DNA of 64,000 nt from JAHTBL01 sp038532735 (GTDB lineage Bacteria > Pseudomonadota > Alphaproteobacteria > Rhodobacterales > Rhodobacteraceae). Where the stretch lies: NCBI GenBank assembly GCA_038532735.1, contig JBCBAC010000003.1:1-64000 (forward strand), given 5' to 3'. The notes below the pieces were generated by a model. That model saw only the letters and a list, made by a program, of their open reading frames with translations, made no database searches and had not been told where the DNA came from. This document shows, in pieces, positions 18,283-27,346 of this stretch (the stretch's first letter is position 1; each line of letters begins with the position of its first letter). The position numbers were made by a program, and so were the translations under genes.

Positions 18283-19064
18283 TGCTGGCGCTGATTGCAG
18301 GGCGCGGCGGTCTGCCCAAACTTCTGTTGCAGCGCTTGGCCCAGCGCCCGTTGGTCTGCGCATTGGAAGGCTATGCGCTCGACCTGTCGGGAGTTGAGAC
18401 GTTTCGCATCGAAACGCTGGGCAGCTTCATTGCAATGCTGAAAGAGCGCGGCGTGACGCAAGTCTGTTTCGCGGGTCAGGTTCAGCGCCCTGCGCTTGAT
18501 CCATCCTTGATTGACCCTGCCACCATGCCGCTGGTGCCGCGGATGATGGCTGCGCTTCAGCAGGGTGACGACGCAGCTTTGCGGCTTGTGCTGACCTTCT
18601 TCGAAGAAGCGGGCATCACGATTGTCGCCGCCCATGATCTAGTGCCTGAGCTGTTGCCCACAGAAGGCGTGCTGACCGCTGTACACCCCTCTGACACCGA
18701 CAAGCAAGACGCCGACCGCGGTCTCGCGCTCTTGTCGCAACTCAGCCCCGCCGATATTGGCCAAAGCTGTGTCATCGCCCGCAGTCAGGCCCTTGCGGTC
18801 GAGGCGCAGCCCGGCACGGATTTCATGCTCGCCTCGCTTGCCGCGCTTGAACGCCCACGCGGTGGCGTTTTCGTCAAAGCGCCGAAAGACGGTCAGGATC
18901 GCCGCGTGGATTTGCCCACCATCGGCCCGGACACGATCCGCCATGTGGCAGAGGCCGGCCTCAACGGCCTCGTCATTGCCGCTGGCGGCGTTCAGATGCT
19001 GGAGCCGCAGCTGTGCATTGCGTCGGCCAACGATGCGGGGCTCTTTATCTGGGTGCGCCCTTGA
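18282..19064 (+). CDS. lpxI: UDP-2,3-diacylglucosamine pyrophosphatase LpxI (DUF1009)
   Basis: Hydrolyses UDP-2,3-diacylglucosamine to lipid X in bacteria that lack LpxH. The 260-residue product starts MLALIAGRGGLPKLL, the family N-terminal motif. It contains DIGQSCVIARSQALAVEA and the C-terminal GPDTIRHVAEAGLNGLVIAAGG, all typical of the family. The location between lpxA and lpxB is the usual alphaproteobacterial order and supports the role. Confidence 0.95.
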   Translation: MLALIAGRGGLPKLLLQRLAQRPLVCALEGYALDLSGVETFRIETLGSFIAMLKERGVTQVCFAGQVQRPALDPSLIDPATMPLVPRMMAALQQGDDAALRLVLTFFEEAGITIVAAHDLVPELLPTEGVLTAVHPSDTDKQDADRGLALLSQLSPADIGQSCVIARSQALAVEAQPGTDFMLASLAALERPRGGVFVKAPKDGQDRRVDLPTIGPDTIRHVAEAGLNGLVIAAGGVQMLEPQLCIASANDAGLFIWVRP

Positions 19065-20197
19065 AGGTCTTCGTGATCGCTGGGGAGGCCTCGGGCGACA
19101 AGCTCGGCGGGGCCGCGCTGGCGGGTTTGAGGTCACTGGTGCCTGATCTGGAAATTCACGGGGTCGGCGGCCCTTTGATGCAGGCCGAAGGGTTGGAAAG
19201 CCTCTTCCCCATGGATGAGCTCAGCGTGATGGGGCTGGCCGAGGTTTTGCCGAAATACCGCCATCTCAAACGCCGCATCGCGCAGACGGCCAAGGCCGTG
19301 CTGGAGTTGAAACCGGATATCCTGTTGACCATCGACAGCCCAGATTTCTGCCTGCGTGTCGCGCGTTTGGTGAAGGCCGAAAGCCCCATCCGCACCGTGC
19401 ATTACGTGGCCCCCACCGTGTGGGCGTGGCGACCGGGACGTGCCCAGAAGATGGTCGGCGTTGTGGATCAGGTCCTCGCCCTGTTCCCGTTCGAGCCGCC
19501 GTATCTGGAAACCGTCGGCATCCGCTGCGATTTCGTGGGCCACCCGGTTGTGGCAGAGCCTGTGGCGTCCGACGCAGAGGTTACCGCCTTTCGCACTGCG
19601 CACGATCTGGGGGATGCTCCGATCCTGCTGGCGCTCCCGGGCTCGCGACGCGGAGAAATCAACCGCCTTGCAGGCCGGTTCGGTGCGGCTTTGGGACAGG
19701 TGCTTCCGGGTTACCCAGAGATGCGTGTCGTGGTGCCCGCAGCCCCGGGCAAGACCAAACTGGTCCGCAGCCATGTCAGCACATGGCCCGGCGCGCCTTT
19801 GGTCATTGAGAGCATTGAAGAGAAGCGCGCGGCCTTCAAAGCTGCGACTGTCGCACTTGCGGCCTCGGGCACAGTCTCGCTGGAATTGGCGGCCTCTGCG
19901 ACGCCGATGGTCATTGCCTACGATATGAACTGGCTCAGCCGTCAGATCATCAAACGGATGCTGCGGGTCGATACGGTGACCCTCGTCAATCTGGTGTCAG
20001 AGACGCGCGTGGTGCCTGAATTTCTGGGGGCCGATTGCCAGCCGGATGCCATCGCGAAAGGGCTGTCCGAGGTAATCGCCGAGCCCAACGCACAACAGGC
20101 TGCCATGGCGCTAACGATGGAGCGTCTGGGGCAGGGCGATGAAGCGCCCGGTTTGCGTGCGGCCAGAGCCATTTTAGAGGGCCAAAACTCTTCCTAA
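19061..20197 (+). CDS. lpxB: Lipid-A-disaccharide synthase LpxB
   Basis: Glycosyltransferase (GT19) that joins UDP-2,3-diacylglucosamine and lipid X. The 378-residue protein starts MKVFVIAGEASGDKLGG, the family N-terminal motif, from a TTG that overlaps the lpxI stop by 4 bp. A longer in-frame reading from 19013 adds 16 residues inside lpxI and is not favoured. Other signatures are YVAPTVWAWRPGRAQKM and LPGSRRGEI. Last gene of the envelope run; its stop codon lies inside a terminator hairpin. Confidence 0.96.
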   Translation: MKVFVIAGEASGDKLGGAALAGLRSLVPDLEIHGVGGPLMQAEGLESLFPMDELSVMGLAEVLPKYRHLKRRIAQTAKAVLELKPDILLTIDSPDFCLRVARLVKAESPIRTVHYVAPTVWAWRPGRAQKMVGVVDQVLALFPFEPPYLETVGIRCDFVGHPVVAEPVASDAEVTAFRTAHDLGDAPILLALPGSRRGEINRLAGRFGAALGQVLPGYPEMRVVVPAAPGKTKLVRSHVSTWPGAPLVIESIEEKRAAFKAATVALAASGTVSLELAASATPMVIAYDMNWLSRQIIKRMLRVDTVTLVNLVSETRVVPEFLGADCQPDAIAKGLSEVIAEPNAQQAAMALTMERLGQGDEAPGLRAARAILEGQNSS

Positions 20198-20205
20198 GAG
20201 TTTTG
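20183..20205. terminator. Bidirectional hairpin between convergent lpxB and mnmA
   Basis: Ten-bp perfect inverted repeat CAAAACTCTT / AAGAGTTTTG around CCT. It contains the end of lpxB and carries TTTT within the stem on both strands. It lies between convergent genes and can serve both. Confidence 0.6.
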
Positions 20206-20234
20206 AAAAAGACTTCAAAAGACTTTTCCCGCGC

Positions 20235-21377
20235 TCAATATCCGCGCCAGATCCACCCCCCGCCGAGGATCCGCGTGCCACCCGTTTCATAGAACACACA
20301 AGCCTGGCCGGGGGAGACGCCTTCTTCCGGCGTCAGCAATTCCACCTCAGCCTCCGTCGCGCTGATCGGGCGCAGGATCGCCTCGCGCGGCGGGCGGGTT
20401 GAGCGGACTTTGACCGACACATGCCGCTCCGCCATATCGGCAAAGGGATCATCGCCCAGCCAATTCACTTCACGCACCGGGATCGTCCGCGTCGCCAGCA
20501 GCTCTTTCGGGCCAACGACCACTTGCCGCGCGTCCACATCCAGCTTCACGACATAAAGCGGCGTCGAAAGCCCGCCGATGCCCAAGCCACGGCGTTGCCC
20601 GATTGTATAGTGGATCACACCGTCATGCTGCGCCAACACGTTGCCGTTCACATCGACAATCTCACCGGGTTCCGCCGCACCAGGGCGGAGTTTCTCGATC
20701 ACGCTGGCGTAGTTGCCGTTCGGCACAAAGCAGATGTCCTGGCTATCTGGCTTATCCGCCACCGCCAGCCCGTAGCGCGCCGCGAGCGCGCGGGTGTCGT
20801 CTTTCGACGGCAGATGTCCCAGCGGGAAGCGCAGATAATCGAGCTGCTCCGGCGTGGTGGAAAACAGAAAATAGCTCTGGTCGCGGTTCGCATCCGCCGC
20901 GCAATGCAGCTCTGCCCCCGCTGTACCCATCTTGCGCTGAATGTAATGGCCCGTCGCCATGCAATCGGCATCCAGATCGCGAGCGGTTTCCAGCAGGTCC
21001 TTGAATTTGACGCGCTCGTTGCAGCGGATGCAGGGCACGGGGGTCGCCCCCGCCAGATAGCTGTCGGCAAACTCGTCGATCACCGCTTCCTTGAACGTAT
21101 TCTCATAGTCCAGCACATAATGCGGAAAGCCCATTTCCTCGGCCACACGGCGCGCATCATGGATGTCGAGCCCCGCGCAGCACGCGCCTTTTTTGGCCAG
21201 CGCCGCGCCGTGGTCATAAAGCTGCAGCGTCACGCCCACGACGTCATAGCCTTCCTCGGCCAGCTGCGCGGCCACGACCGAGCTGTCCACGCCGCCCGAC
21301 ATCGCCACGACAACGCGTGTCTCAGACGGGGGCTTGGCAAAGCCGAGCGAGTTCAAAGGGTGGGCATCCAGCGCCAT
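20235..21377 (-). CDS. mnmA: tRNA-specific 2-thiouridylase MnmA
   Basis: ATP-dependent thiolation of U34 in tRNA Lys, Glu and Gln. The protein has 380 residues. The PP-loop SGGVDSS is at residues 27-33. The first catalytic cysteine is in PVPCIRCNERVKF and the second in DSQDICFVPNG, so the active pair is intact. The C-terminal beta-barrel contains TIGQRRGLGIGG. Convergent with lpxB and divergent from sciP. Confidence 0.97.
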   Translation of the reverse strand: MALDAHPLNSLGFAKPPSETRVVVAMSGGVDSSVVAAQLAEEGYDVVGVTLQLYDHGAALAKKGACCAGLDIHDARRVAEEMGFPHYVLDYENTFKEAVIDEFADSYLAGATPVPCIRCNERVKFKDLLETARDLDADCMATGHYIQRKMGTAGAELHCAADANRDQSYFLFSTTPEQLDYLRFPLGHLPSKDDTRALAARYGLAVADKPDSQDICFVPNGNYASVIEKLRPGAAEPGEIVDVNGNVLAQHDGVIHYTIGQRRGLGIGGLSTPLYVVKLDVDARQVVVGPKELLATRTIPVREVNWLGDDPFADMAERHVSVKVRSTRPPREAILRPISATEAEVELLTPEEGVSPGQACVFYETGGTRILGGGWIWRGY

Positions 21378-21498
21378 GACAGATCCTTAATGGAGATGCC
21401 GCGAGATATAGTAAAATGCGAGACACTAACAAGGGGGCGTTTCATCCCTCCTTAAGGGCTCTGCTCCAGGGTGTCCCCACGTAATTGAGGGATTTCCG

Positions 21499-21786
21499 AT
21501 GTATCTAAAGAAAATCGACGCGCCGCGTTCGGTAACCTTGCCGGACGGGCGCACCATGACACAGGCCGACTTGCCACCGAAAGAGACCTCGCGATGGGTG
21601 TCTTCGCGTAAGGCGGCGGTCGTAAAAGGGGTCGCCTTCGGGTTGATTTCCATGGAAGACGCGATGGCGCGGTGGGCGCTCTCCGAAGAAGAACTGCAAG
21701 AATGGACAGAGGCATTAACCCTCCACGGAGAAGGCGCTTTGAAGACAACAGCCTTGCAGCATTACCGAAAAGACTCGACAACTTAA
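21499..21786 (+). CDS. sciP: CtrA inhibitor SciP (DUF1153)
   Basis: Small helix-turn-helix protein of 95 residues that, in Caulobacter, binds CtrA at its target promoters and blocks transcription in the G1/swarmer stage. The family core is clear: SVTLPDGRTMTQADLPP, then RWVSSRKAAVVKGVAFGLIS and MEDAMARWALSEEELQEW, the last holding the helix-turn-helix. The gene lies 96 bp upstream of ctrA in the same direction, so inhibitor and target are linked and may share transcripts. Upstream, 21378-21498 must hold divergent promoters for this gene and mnmA. Confidence 0.93.
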   Translation: MYLKKIDAPRSVTLPDGRTMTQADLPPKETSRWVSSRKAAVVKGVAFGLISMEDAMARWALSEEELQEWTEALTLHGEGALKTTALQHYRKDSTT

Positions 21787-21814
21787 AGTTGCACCGTTTA
21801 CGTTTTCATAATTG

Positions 21815-21829
21815 GTAACGGGACATTAA
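21815..21829 (+). promoter_or_regulatory. Candidate CtrA-binding box upstream of ctrA
   Basis: GTAA-CGGGACA-TTAA matches the CtrA consensus TTAA-N7-TTAA at seven of eight fixed bases with correct spacing. It lies 53 bp before the ctrA start, where autoregulation would be expected. Confidence 0.6.
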
Positions 21830-21882
21830 CCAATACGCGTCACGTTGGCAGCCATACTGACCCACCATGCGGAGAACCCCTA

Positions 21883-22599
21883 ATGCGTGTCCTGTTAATC
21901 GAAGACGATCCGACGACCTCGAAAAGCATCGAGCTGATGCTGACCCATGCTAACCTGAACGTGTATTGCACGGATATGGGGGAGGAGGGGATCGATCTTG
22001 CCAAACTTTATGATTACGATTTGATCCTTCTGGATCTGAACCTGCCGGATATGAGTGGGCAGGACGTGCTGCGTCAATTGCGGCTGGCCCGGATTGAAAC
22101 ACCTATTCTGATCCTGACAGGGTCGGATGACACAGAAAGCAAGCTGAAAAGTTTTGGCTTTGGTGCCGATGATTATCTGACGAAGCCCTTCCATCGGGAG
22201 GAGCTGGTCGCGCGTATCCACGCGATCATCCGTCGCTCCAAAGGGCATTCGCAATCGGTCATCAATACCGGCAAGATCTGCGTGAATCTTGATGCCAAGA
22301 CCGTCGAGGTCGGTGGCAAGACGGTGCATTTGACCGGTAAAGAATACCAGATGCTTGAGCTGTTGAGCCTGCGCAAAGGCACGACGCTCACGAAAGAGAT
22401 GTTCCTCAACCACCTCTATGGCGGCATGGACGAGCCCGAGCTGAAGATCATCGACGTCTTCATCTGCAAGCTGCGCAAAAAGCTGGCCAATGCCACCGAT
22501 GGTGAGAACTACATCGAAACTGTCTGGGGCCGGGGCTATGTGCTGCGCGATCCCGATCCGGCTGCGATGGCACCCGAACGCATCGCGATCGGCGCCTGA
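21883..22599 (+). CDS. ctrA: Cell cycle response regulator CtrA
   Basis: OmpR-class response regulator of 238 residues. The receiver domain (1-120) has the acidic pair Asp8/Asp9, the phosphoacceptor Asp51 in LILLDLNLPDMSG, and Lys103-region sequence DDYLTKPFHREEL. The C-terminal winged helix contains LTGKEYQMLELLSLRKG and IDVFICKLRKKL, nearly identical to Caulobacter CtrA. In Rhodobacterales CtrA is commonly non-essential and drives motility and gene transfer agent genes rather than replication. The extreme C-terminus (AMAPERIAIGA) lacks the Ala-Ala ending used for ClpXP proteolysis in Caulobacter. Confidence 0.97.
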   Translation: MRVLLIEDDPTTSKSIELMLTHANLNVYCTDMGEEGIDLAKLYDYDLILLDLNLPDMSGQDVLRQLRLARIETPILILTGSDDTESKLKSFGFGADDYLTKPFHREELVARIHAIIRRSKGHSQSVINTGKICVNLDAKTVEVGGKTVHLTGKEYQMLELLSLRKGTTLTKEMFLNHLYGGMDEPELKIIDVFICKLRKKLANATDGENYIETVWGRGYVLRDPDPAAMAPERIAIGA

Positions 22600-22676
22600 G
22601 ACGCGGCTTTTCGCGCGCCCCCTCTGGACCAACCGCATGGTGCCACCTAAACCTTAGTCAGGTGAGGGAGTGGGCG

Positions 22677-24803
22677 ATGTCGGAACCGCAGAGCAGCAAA
22701 GATATTGAGGCGTTGACGCCCAAGGAAGCCGAGGCCGAACTGGCCCGGCTTTCCACCGTTCTGGAGGCTGCCAATACCGCCTATCACCGCGATGACGCGC
22801 CCGAGATTTCGGATGCCGACTATGACGCCCTCAATCGCCGCAACGCCGCGATAGAGGCGCGTTTCCCGGAACTTAAACGCAAAGACAGCCCCAGCGATCA
22901 GGTGGGCGGGGCGCTGGCTGAAGGGTTTTCCAAGGTCACCCACGAGGTGCGGATGCTTTCGCTCGGCAACGCGTTTGACGATACGGATGTCGCTGAATTT
23001 GACGAACGCGTGCGCAAATATCTGGGGTTGGAGCCGGGCACGGTCGCCTATACCGCAGAGCCCAAGATTGATGGTCTCTCGCTCGCCCTGCGTTATGAAA
23101 ACGGCAAGCTGGTGCAAGCCGCCACCCGCGGCGATGGCGAGGTTGGTGAGAACGTAACCGCGAACGCGCGCACCATCGACGACATCCCGCACAGCATCAC
23201 CGGCGCCCCCGACGTGTTGGAAGTCCGCGGCGAGGTCTATATGAGCCATGCCGATTTCGAAGCGCTCAACACCCGCCAGGCCGACACAGGCGGCAAAACC
23301 TTTGCCAATCCGCGTAACGCGGCCGCGGGATCGCTTCGCCAGCTTGACGCCAGCATCACCAAGGCCCGTCCGCTAAAGTTCTTCGCCTATGCGTGGGGCG
23401 CGCTCTCCGCGCCGCTGTCTAATACGCAGTTCGGAGCGATTGAGCGACTGAGAGAGCTGGGCTTTCAGACCAACCCGCTCACCAGCCTTTGCGAGACGAC
23501 AGACGCGCTGATCGCGCATTACCGCGCCATTGAAGAGGCGCGCGCGACGCTCGGCTATGACATCGACGGGGTCGTCTACAAGGTCAACGATCTCGCGCTG
23601 CAACAACGCCTCGGCTTTCGCTCCACCACGCCGCGTTGGGCAATTGCGCACAAGTTTCCGGCGGAACTCGCGTGGACGACGCTTGAAGGCATCGACATTC
23701 AGGTAGGCCGCACCGGTGCACTGTCGCCTGTCGCGCGCCTGAGGCCGGTCAATGTGGGCGGCGTCATGGTCTCCAACGCGACGCTGCACAATGAGGATTA
23801 CATCGCAGGCCGCGACGCCAAAGGTCAGCCAATCCGCGAAGGGCGCGACATCCGGGTGGGCGATCACGTGCAGGTCTACCGCGCCGGTGACGTGATCCCC
23901 AAAATCGCGGATGTGGATCTGTCAAAACGCCCCGACGATGCACAGCCCTACGACTTTCCAACGCAATGCCCTGAATGCGGTTCTGACGCCGTGCGTGAAG
24001 ACGGCGACGCGGTCCGGCGCTGCACCGGCGGCATCATTTGCCCGGCGCAAGCGGTTGAAAAGCTCAAGCATTTCGTCAGCCGCGCCGCCTTCGATATCGA
24101 AGGGCTCGGCGCCAAGCAGGTCGAGCAGTTCTACGCCGACGGCTGGATCAAGGAACCCGCCGATATTTTCACCCTGCGGGCGCGCTACGGCAGCGGAGTG
24201 AAGCAACTCAAGAACCGCGAGGGGTGGGGGGAGAAATCCGCTAGCAACCTCTTCGATGCCATTGATGAGAAACGCCAAATCCCTCTTGCTCGGTTGCTTT
24301 TCGGGCTTGGCATTCGCCATTTAGGCGAAGCCGGCTCAGCGCTTTTGGCCAATCACTACGGCACGTGGGACGCATTTGAAACTGCGATGACCAACGCCAA
24401 GATCGAAGAGGGGGAGGCGTGGGACGCCCTCAACGACATTGACGGTGTTGGCGCCGTGATGGCGGCATCGGTCGTGAACACGTTCCACCAAGATGCTGAA
24501 CGCGCGGCCATAGATGCGCTCGTCGCGCAGCTCGACGTGCAAGAGGCTGTGCGCCGCGTCGTCGAGGGTAGTCCCGTCGCAGGCAAAACCGTTGTTTTCA
24601 CCGGCACGCTTGAGAAGATGACCCGGGCGGAGGCCAAGGCGCGGGCAGAGGCGTTGGGCGCTAAGGTTTCCGGCTCCGTCTCGGCCAAGACCGATTTGCT
24701 GGTCGCGGGGCCAGGGGCGGGATCCAAGGCTAAGAAAGCCGCCGATCTTGGGGTAGAGACCATCGACGAAGACGGCTGGCTGGACTTGATCGGCGCCCTA
24801 TGA
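22677..24803 (+). CDS. ligA: NAD-dependent DNA ligase LigA
   Basis: Seals nicks in replication and repair using NAD. The chosen ATG at 22677 (AGGGAG upstream) gives 708 residues. The adenylated lysine is Lys130 in KIDGLSLALRYENG. The OB fold follows (VGRTGALSPVARLRPV), then a four-cysteine zinc finger (CPECG with CTGGIICP), helix-hairpin-helix repeats (GLGIRHLGEAGS, DIDGVGAVMAASV) and a C-terminal BRCT domain (about 630-708). A GTG five codons earlier overlaps the ribosome site. It overlaps recG by 4 bp. Confidence 0.97.
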   Translation: MSEPQSSKDIEALTPKEAEAELARLSTVLEAANTAYHRDDAPEISDADYDALNRRNAAIEARFPELKRKDSPSDQVGGALAEGFSKVTHEVRMLSLGNAFDDTDVAEFDERVRKYLGLEPGTVAYTAEPKIDGLSLALRYENGKLVQAATRGDGEVGENVTANARTIDDIPHSITGAPDVLEVRGEVYMSHADFEALNTRQADTGGKTFANPRNAAAGSLRQLDASITKARPLKFFAYAWGALSAPLSNTQFGAIERLRELGFQTNPLTSLCETTDALIAHYRAIEEARATLGYDIDGVVYKVNDLALQQRLGFRSTTPRWAIAHKFPAELAWTTLEGIDIQVGRTGALSPVARLRPVNVGGVMVSNATLHNEDYIAGRDAKGQPIREGRDIRVGDHVQVYRAGDVIPKIADVDLSKRPDDAQPYDFPTQCPECGSDAVREDGDAVRRCTGGIICPAQAVEKLKHFVSRAAFDIEGLGAKQVEQFYADGWIKEPADIFTLRARYGSGVKQLKNREGWGEKSASNLFDAIDEKRQIPLARLLFGLGIRHLGEAGSALLANHYGTWDAFETAMTNAKIEEGEAWDALNDIDGVGAVMAASVVNTFHQDAERAAIDALVAQLDVQEAVRRVVEGSPVAGKTVVFTGTLEKMTRAEAKARAEALGAKVSGSVSAKTDLLVAGPGAGSKAKKAADLGVETIDEDGWLDLIGAL

Positions 24804-26890
24804 GCGGCCGCCCCGAAATTCTGTTCCCGCTCTTTGCCGGGTTGGAAACGCTCGACGGGATTGGCCCAAAGACTGCGCAAAACATGGCGGTGCTGGGCGT
24901 TGAAAAGCCGCGCGATCTGCTTTTCACGCTGCCCCATAGTGGCATCGACCGGGCCGTGCGCAGCTCCATCCGTGAGGTCCAAGCGCCTGCGACCGTGACG
25001 GTCGAGGTGGAGGTAGGCGAGCATCAGCCAGCCGCCCGAAAAGGGGGCCCATACCGCGTTTTCGTCCGCGATGCGCAGACCAGTTTTCAGCTGATCTTCT
25101 TTCATGCACGCGGCGATTACTTGAAGAAAGTGCTCCCGACGGGGCAGAAACGGCTCATTTCGGGCCGGATTGAGATCTTTGACGGCGTGGGCCAAATGGT
25201 TCACCCCGATCACATCCTGCGCGCCGACGAGGCCGCCGATCTGCCTGCGTTTGAGCCGGTCTATCCGCTAACCGCAGGCATCACGCAGAAGGTTATGGTC
25301 AAGGCGTCCGGCGCTGTTTTGAGCCGCGCGCCGGAGCTTGCCGAATGGATCGACCCTGCCTTGAAGGCGCGCGAGGGCTGGCCCGACTGGATCGCCGCGC
25401 TCAACGCCGTGCACCGCCCCGCATCGCCGCAAGAGTTGAGCCCTGATCACCCCGCGCGCATCCGTCTGGCGTATGACGAGTTGCTCGCGCATCAGCTTAC
25501 ACTGGCTCTTGCGCGGGCCTCCCAACGCAAGCAGCGCGGGGTTGCGACCGTGGGCACGGGCGTGCTGCAAGACAAAGTGCGCGCAGCGCTGCCATATGCG
25601 CCAACCGGCGCTCAGACCCGCGCCATTGGTGAGATTGCGGCTGATCTGGCCGCCCCCCAGCGCATGAACCGGCTGCTGCAAGGCGATGTTGGCTCCGGCA
25701 AGACGCTGGTGGCGTTCATGGCGCTCTTGATGGCGGTTGAGGCAGGCGGGCAGGGTGTCATGATGGCGCCCACAGAAATTCTGGCTCGTCAGCATCTGGA
25801 GGGGCTGCAACCGCTCGCCACCGATGCGGGTGTCGCCTTGGAGATACTGACGGGACGCGATAAAGGCCGTGACCGTGCCGCTAAACTCGCACGTCTGGCC
25901 AGTGGCGAGATTCAGATTCTTGTGGGCACCCATGCGGTCTTTCAGGACGATGTGCAGTTCCACGATCTACGCCTGTCGATCATCGACGAACAGCACCGTT
26001 TCGGCGTCCGCCAACGCCTGCAACTAGGCGCGAAAGGCAAAGCGGTCGATGTGCTTGTGATGACAGCAACGCCAATCCCGCGCTCGCTCGCCCTGGCGCA
26101 ATACGGCGATATGGATGTCTCCGTCCTTGATGAAAAGCCGCCCGGTCGGCAGCCGGTGAAAACCGCCCTGATCTCGAACGCGCGCATTGAAGAGGTGATC
26201 GCCCATCTGCGCCGCGCGGTGGCCGAGGGGCGGCAAGCCTATTGGGTTTGCCCGCTGGTCGAGGAAAGCGAAGTCGTCGACATGACCGCCGCGGAAGAGC
26301 GGTTCAAGATACTTCGCGCGGCATTGGGGGAGGGGGTGGTTGGCCTTGTTCACGGCCAGATGCCGCCCGCGCAAAAAGACGAGGCCATGGCGCAGTTCGT
26401 CGAAGGGCAGACAAGCGTTCTGGTGGCGACAACCGTGATCGAAGTGGGCGTGAACGTGCCCAACGCGACGATCATGGTGATCGAGCGGGCAGAGAGTTTT
26501 GGCCTTGCGCAGCTGCATCAACTTAGGGGGCGGGTCGGACGCGGGGCCGGAGCTTCGACGTGCCTGCTGGTCTATCAACCGCCACTGTCAGAGAGCGCGA
26601 CTCGTCGCCTGAAAGTTCTCCGCGACAGCGAAGACGGCTTCAAGATCGCGGAAGAAGACCTGGCCCTGCGCGGCGCGGGCGACTTGATCGGCACCGCGCA
26701 ATCGGGACTACCGCGCTTTCGGGTGGCTGATATCGAACGGCAAACCGGGCTCATGGCACTGGCCCAAACCGACGCGCGCAAGCTGCTTCACGATGATCCG
26801 GCGTTAACCTCTGAGCGCGGGCAGGCCGCACGTGTTCTTCTTTGGCTGATGGAGCAGGACAAAGCGATCCGTTTCATATCAGTGGGTTAG
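24800..26890 (+). CDS. recG: ATP-dependent DNA helicase RecG
   Basis: Branch-migration helicase that processes stalled forks and Holliday junctions. The product has 696 residues. The N-terminal wedge/OB domain includes LFTLPHSGIDR and RYRVFVRDA-like sequence. Walker A is LLQGDVGSGKTLVA, motif II is DEQHRFGV, motif III is MTATPIPRSLALAQYGD, and motif VI is LRGRVGRG. It is co-directional and overlapping with ligA. A short membrane-peptide gene follows after 135 bp of AT-rich, GTTC-repeat DNA. Confidence 0.97.
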   Translation: MSGRPEILFPLFAGLETLDGIGPKTAQNMAVLGVEKPRDLLFTLPHSGIDRAVRSSIREVQAPATVTVEVEVGEHQPAARKGGPYRVFVRDAQTSFQLIFFHARGDYLKKVLPTGQKRLISGRIEIFDGVGQMVHPDHILRADEAADLPAFEPVYPLTAGITQKVMVKASGAVLSRAPELAEWIDPALKAREGWPDWIAALNAVHRPASPQELSPDHPARIRLAYDELLAHQLTLALARASQRKQRGVATVGTGVLQDKVRAALPYAPTGAQTRAIGEIAADLAAPQRMNRLLQGDVGSGKTLVAFMALLMAVEAGGQGVMMAPTEILARQHLEGLQPLATDAGVALEILTGRDKGRDRAAKLARLASGEIQILVGTHAVFQDDVQFHDLRLSIIDEQHRFGVRQRLQLGAKGKAVDVLVMTATPIPRSLALAQYGDMDVSVLDEKPPGRQPVKTALISNARIEEVIAHLRRAVAEGRQAYWVCPLVEESEVVDMTAAEERFKILRAALGEGVVGLVHGQMPPAQKDEAMAQFVEGQTSVLVATTVIEVGVNVPNATIMVIERAESFGLAQLHQLRGRVGRGAGASTCLLVYQPPLSESATRRLKVLRDSEDGFKIAEEDLALRGAGDLIGTAQSGLPRFRVADIERQTGLMALAQTDARKLLHDDPALTSERGQAARVLLWLMEQDKAIRFISVG

Positions 26891-26898
26891 GATGCTGT

Positions 26899-26933
26899 GT
26901 TCTATTTTGTTCACAAATGTTCTTAAAAAGTTC
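26899..26933 (+). promoter_or_regulatory. LexA-type (SOS) box array: four GTTC elements at 10-11 bp steps
   Basis: GTTC occurs at 26899, 26909, 26919 and 26930 in the AT-rich leader of the 40-aa peptide gene. The last two form GTTC-TTAAAAA-GTTC, an exact GTTC-N7-GTTC, the direct-repeat LexA site known for alphaproteobacteria such as Rhodobacter. The other two steps have N6 spacing. An inverted GAAC follows at 26957-26960. Confidence 0.6.
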
Positions 26934-27025
26934 TTTACAGATGGTTTCTAAAATGAGAACAAAGGGTCAACAAAGTTAACGCGGGTCGCAACGACGGCCT
27001 CCACCAGAACAAGGAACCGCCCCCC

Positions 27026-27148
27026 ATGTTCACCGATATGAAAAAAGTGCTGACGCGCTCTGCCGATACCCTTCTTCAAGACGCCATTGGCGCTGCATCC
27101 CTTGTCGTGATGCTGCTCGTTGGCCTGCATCTGCCCGGTCTGATCTGA
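27026..27148 (+). CDS. 40-residue single-pass membrane peptide behind LexA-type boxes
   Basis: Small gene with ATG at 27026, AAGGAA eight to nine bases upstream, stop TGA at 27146-27148 and a strong terminator about 140 bp later. Residues 1-19 are charged and amphipathic (MFTDMKKVLTRSADTLLQD). Residues 20-40 are a continuous hydrophobic stretch (AIGAASLVVMLLVGLHLPG), so one C-terminal membrane helix is expected, with the N-terminus likely cytoplasmic by the positive-inside rule. The GTTC array 93-127 bp upstream suggests SOS control, consistent with the recG-ligA neighbourhood. Function is unknown; the closest logic is the SOS-induced Caulobacter division inhibitor SidA, but I see no clear sequence similarity. 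Confidence 0.7.
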   Translation: MFTDMKKVLTRSADTLLQDAIGAASLVVMLLVGLHLPGLI

Positions 27149-27290
27149 ATTTGCCTGCCTGTTGCGCCTGAACCGTCCCGCATCCTGTCCCAACTGATGC
27201 GAACCTGACACTGCCTGTCATTTGCACCTTGGACGATCTGCCTCTCGTCCATCCCGGTCTCAGGGTCCCACGTAACACTGGCTTCCTTGC

Positions 27291-27328
27291 CGCCGCCATC
27301 CTTTCCCCGGATGTGCGGCGGTTTTTTT
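27291..27328 (+). terminator. Rho-independent terminator after the 40-aa gene
   Basis: Stem CGCCGCCATCC (27291-27301) with GGATG-t-GCGGCG (27309-27320, one bulged T), loop of 7, followed by G and seven T. It ends the plus-strand ligA-recG-peptide region just before the convergent scaffold gene. Confidence 0.9.
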
Positions 27329-27346
27329 ATGCCAGAGCGGAAGAGT

